From Rheinheimera sp. SA_1 (GTDB taxonomy: Bacteria; Pseudomonadota; Gammaproteobacteria; Enterobacterales; Alteromonadaceae): a stretch of 64,000 bases of DNA. The DNA lies in NCBI RefSeq assembly GCF_001669775.1, contig NZ_LXWK01000018.1:124001-188000 (forward strand), given 5' to 3'. A program made the translations under genes and the position numbers. The notes beneath the pieces were generated by a model. It made no database searches. It worked only from the letters and a program-made list of their open reading frames with translations, and was not told the DNA's origin. How positions within the stretch are numbered: position 1 is the stretch's first letter; every line of letters starts with the position of its first letter. Positions 63,508-64,000 of this stretch are shown here, in pieces.

Positions 63508-63521
63508 TGAATACGTATTCA
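63508..63521. promoter_or_regulatory. Candidate LacI-family operator
   Basis: TGAATACGTATTCA is a perfect 14-bp palindrome with the central CG typical of LacI-family sites. It lies about 260 bp upstream of the MFS sugar-transporter-like gene, in an otherwise featureless 397-bp interval (63384-63780). No regulator gene is in view. Confidence 0.45.
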
Positions 63522-63780
63522 TCTTGTTGTTACCGGCAATTCAAGTTATCAAAGCAGGCACAACAAGTAAAACGGCATTTTAAGACCGTTACGCCGGCCC
63601 ATCAGCGCTGTCCACACTATAAAATTTAAAGCAAAATTTACAGCGAAAATCATCATCGGTCATACCGAAAAACCAGGCACCAAGCGATTAATCGCATCTG
63701 CTATGCTAGGTTCTGTTGACCTTGAGAACAAAAAAATGTCTGCCAACCGCAGCAGACTCTATTCAGGACGGGGAAGAATA

Positions 63781-64000
63781 ATGCAGCAAGCCAAGCCCAA
63801 TCTTAGCTTTTGGCAAATTTGGAACATGTGTTTTGGTTTTTTAGGCATTCAGTTTGGTTTTGCTCTGCAAAATGGCAACGTCAGCCGGATTTTCCAGACC
63901 CTTGGCGCCAGTATCGACGAAATTCCAATTTTATGGATTGCCGGTCCGCTGACCGGTTTACTGGTACAGCCGATCATCGGTTATTTCAGCGACCGCACCT
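63781..64000 (+). CDS. MFS transporter, sugar (SLC45/GPH-like) type, N-terminal part
   Basis: The first 73 codons of a gene cut by the right edge. They encode [20 protein letters not shown] (helix 1) with a conserved FGFLGIQF motif, IFQTLGA and [23 protein letters not shown] (in part), the family signature between helices 2 and 3. Similar proteins in Alteromonadales import maltose, sucrose or other disaccharides. GGGGAAGAATA precedes the start. Confidence 0.8.
   Translation, partial: MQQAKPNLSFWQIWNMCFGFLGIQFGFALQNGNVSRIFQTLGASIDEIPILWIAGPLTGLLVQPIIGYFSDRT

Overview
The window is chromosomal DNA of a gammaproteobacterium, most like the Rheinheimera/Alishewanella group of Alteromonadales. This is inferred from the gene mix (YbdG-type MscS channel, LemA with an M48 protease, FliL-like protein, UbiC/UbiA, GlpE/GlpG, PEP-CTERM protein, many secreted hydrolases), the moderate GC content and the codon use. 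No database search was possible.

Bases 1-26.9 kb are ordinary chromosome. They hold a lipoprotein S41 protease, a small outer-membrane barrel, TRIC and TerC membrane proteins, an M20 amidohydrolase, a collagen-like choice-of-anchor I lipoprotein, a TetR-led export operon (TetR, MMPL/RND permease, LolA-like protein, then a LysM/outer-membrane barrel protein), TrkH, ComM/YifB, a LytS-LytS-LytTR signalling operon, a YbdG-like channel, two periplasmic binding-protein-like genes and a large SWIM-SNF2 helicase. A secreted metal-dependent amidohydrolase (26964-29051) closes this part.

Bases 29.1-43.6 kb are a complete type I-E CRISPR-Cas locus transcribed leftward. In order of transcription it contains a BrxR/CapW-like WYL regulator, cas3, a short regulatory interval, a 44-codon ORF, cse1, cse2, cas7e, cas5e, cas6e, a KilA-N domain gene, cas1, cas2, an AT-rich leader, and an array of 46 repeats whose distal end is decayed. 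Three things stand out. First, the cas3-cse1 interval carries on the opposite strand what looks like a mini-CRISPR: a promoter, a degenerate repeat, a 33-nt pseudo-spacer and a second repeat-like hairpin with a T-run. The first 16 nt of the pseudo-spacer match, with one mismatch at position 12, an AAG-flanked site upstream of the Cascade genes, which is the signature of a Cascade-guiding autorepressor RNA (CreR type). Second, a KilA-N protein gene is embedded between cas6e and cas1 with operon-tight spacing. Third, a 170-nt structured RNA gene with its own promoter and terminator lies just beyond the old end of the array.

The locus is bracketed by the intact 3' end of the amidohydrolase gene on the left and a decayed copy of the same segment (43962-44042) on the right, which suggests insertion or rearrangement at this gene. 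Bases 43.6-46.1 kb are accessory: repeat remnants, a PEP-CTERM protein and an AT-rich LamG secreted protein.

Bases 46.2-64 kb return to core genes: an MsrA-thioredoxin-MsrB fusion, a CheB-CheR-PAS regulator with a PAS partner, a DUF3429 protein, ubiC-ubiA, a rubredoxin-type reductase, a FliL-like protein, glpE-glpG, lemA-M48 protease, a DUF2256 mini-protein, a TPR protein, an HDOD protein, a small secreted protein, and the start of an MFS sugar transporter.
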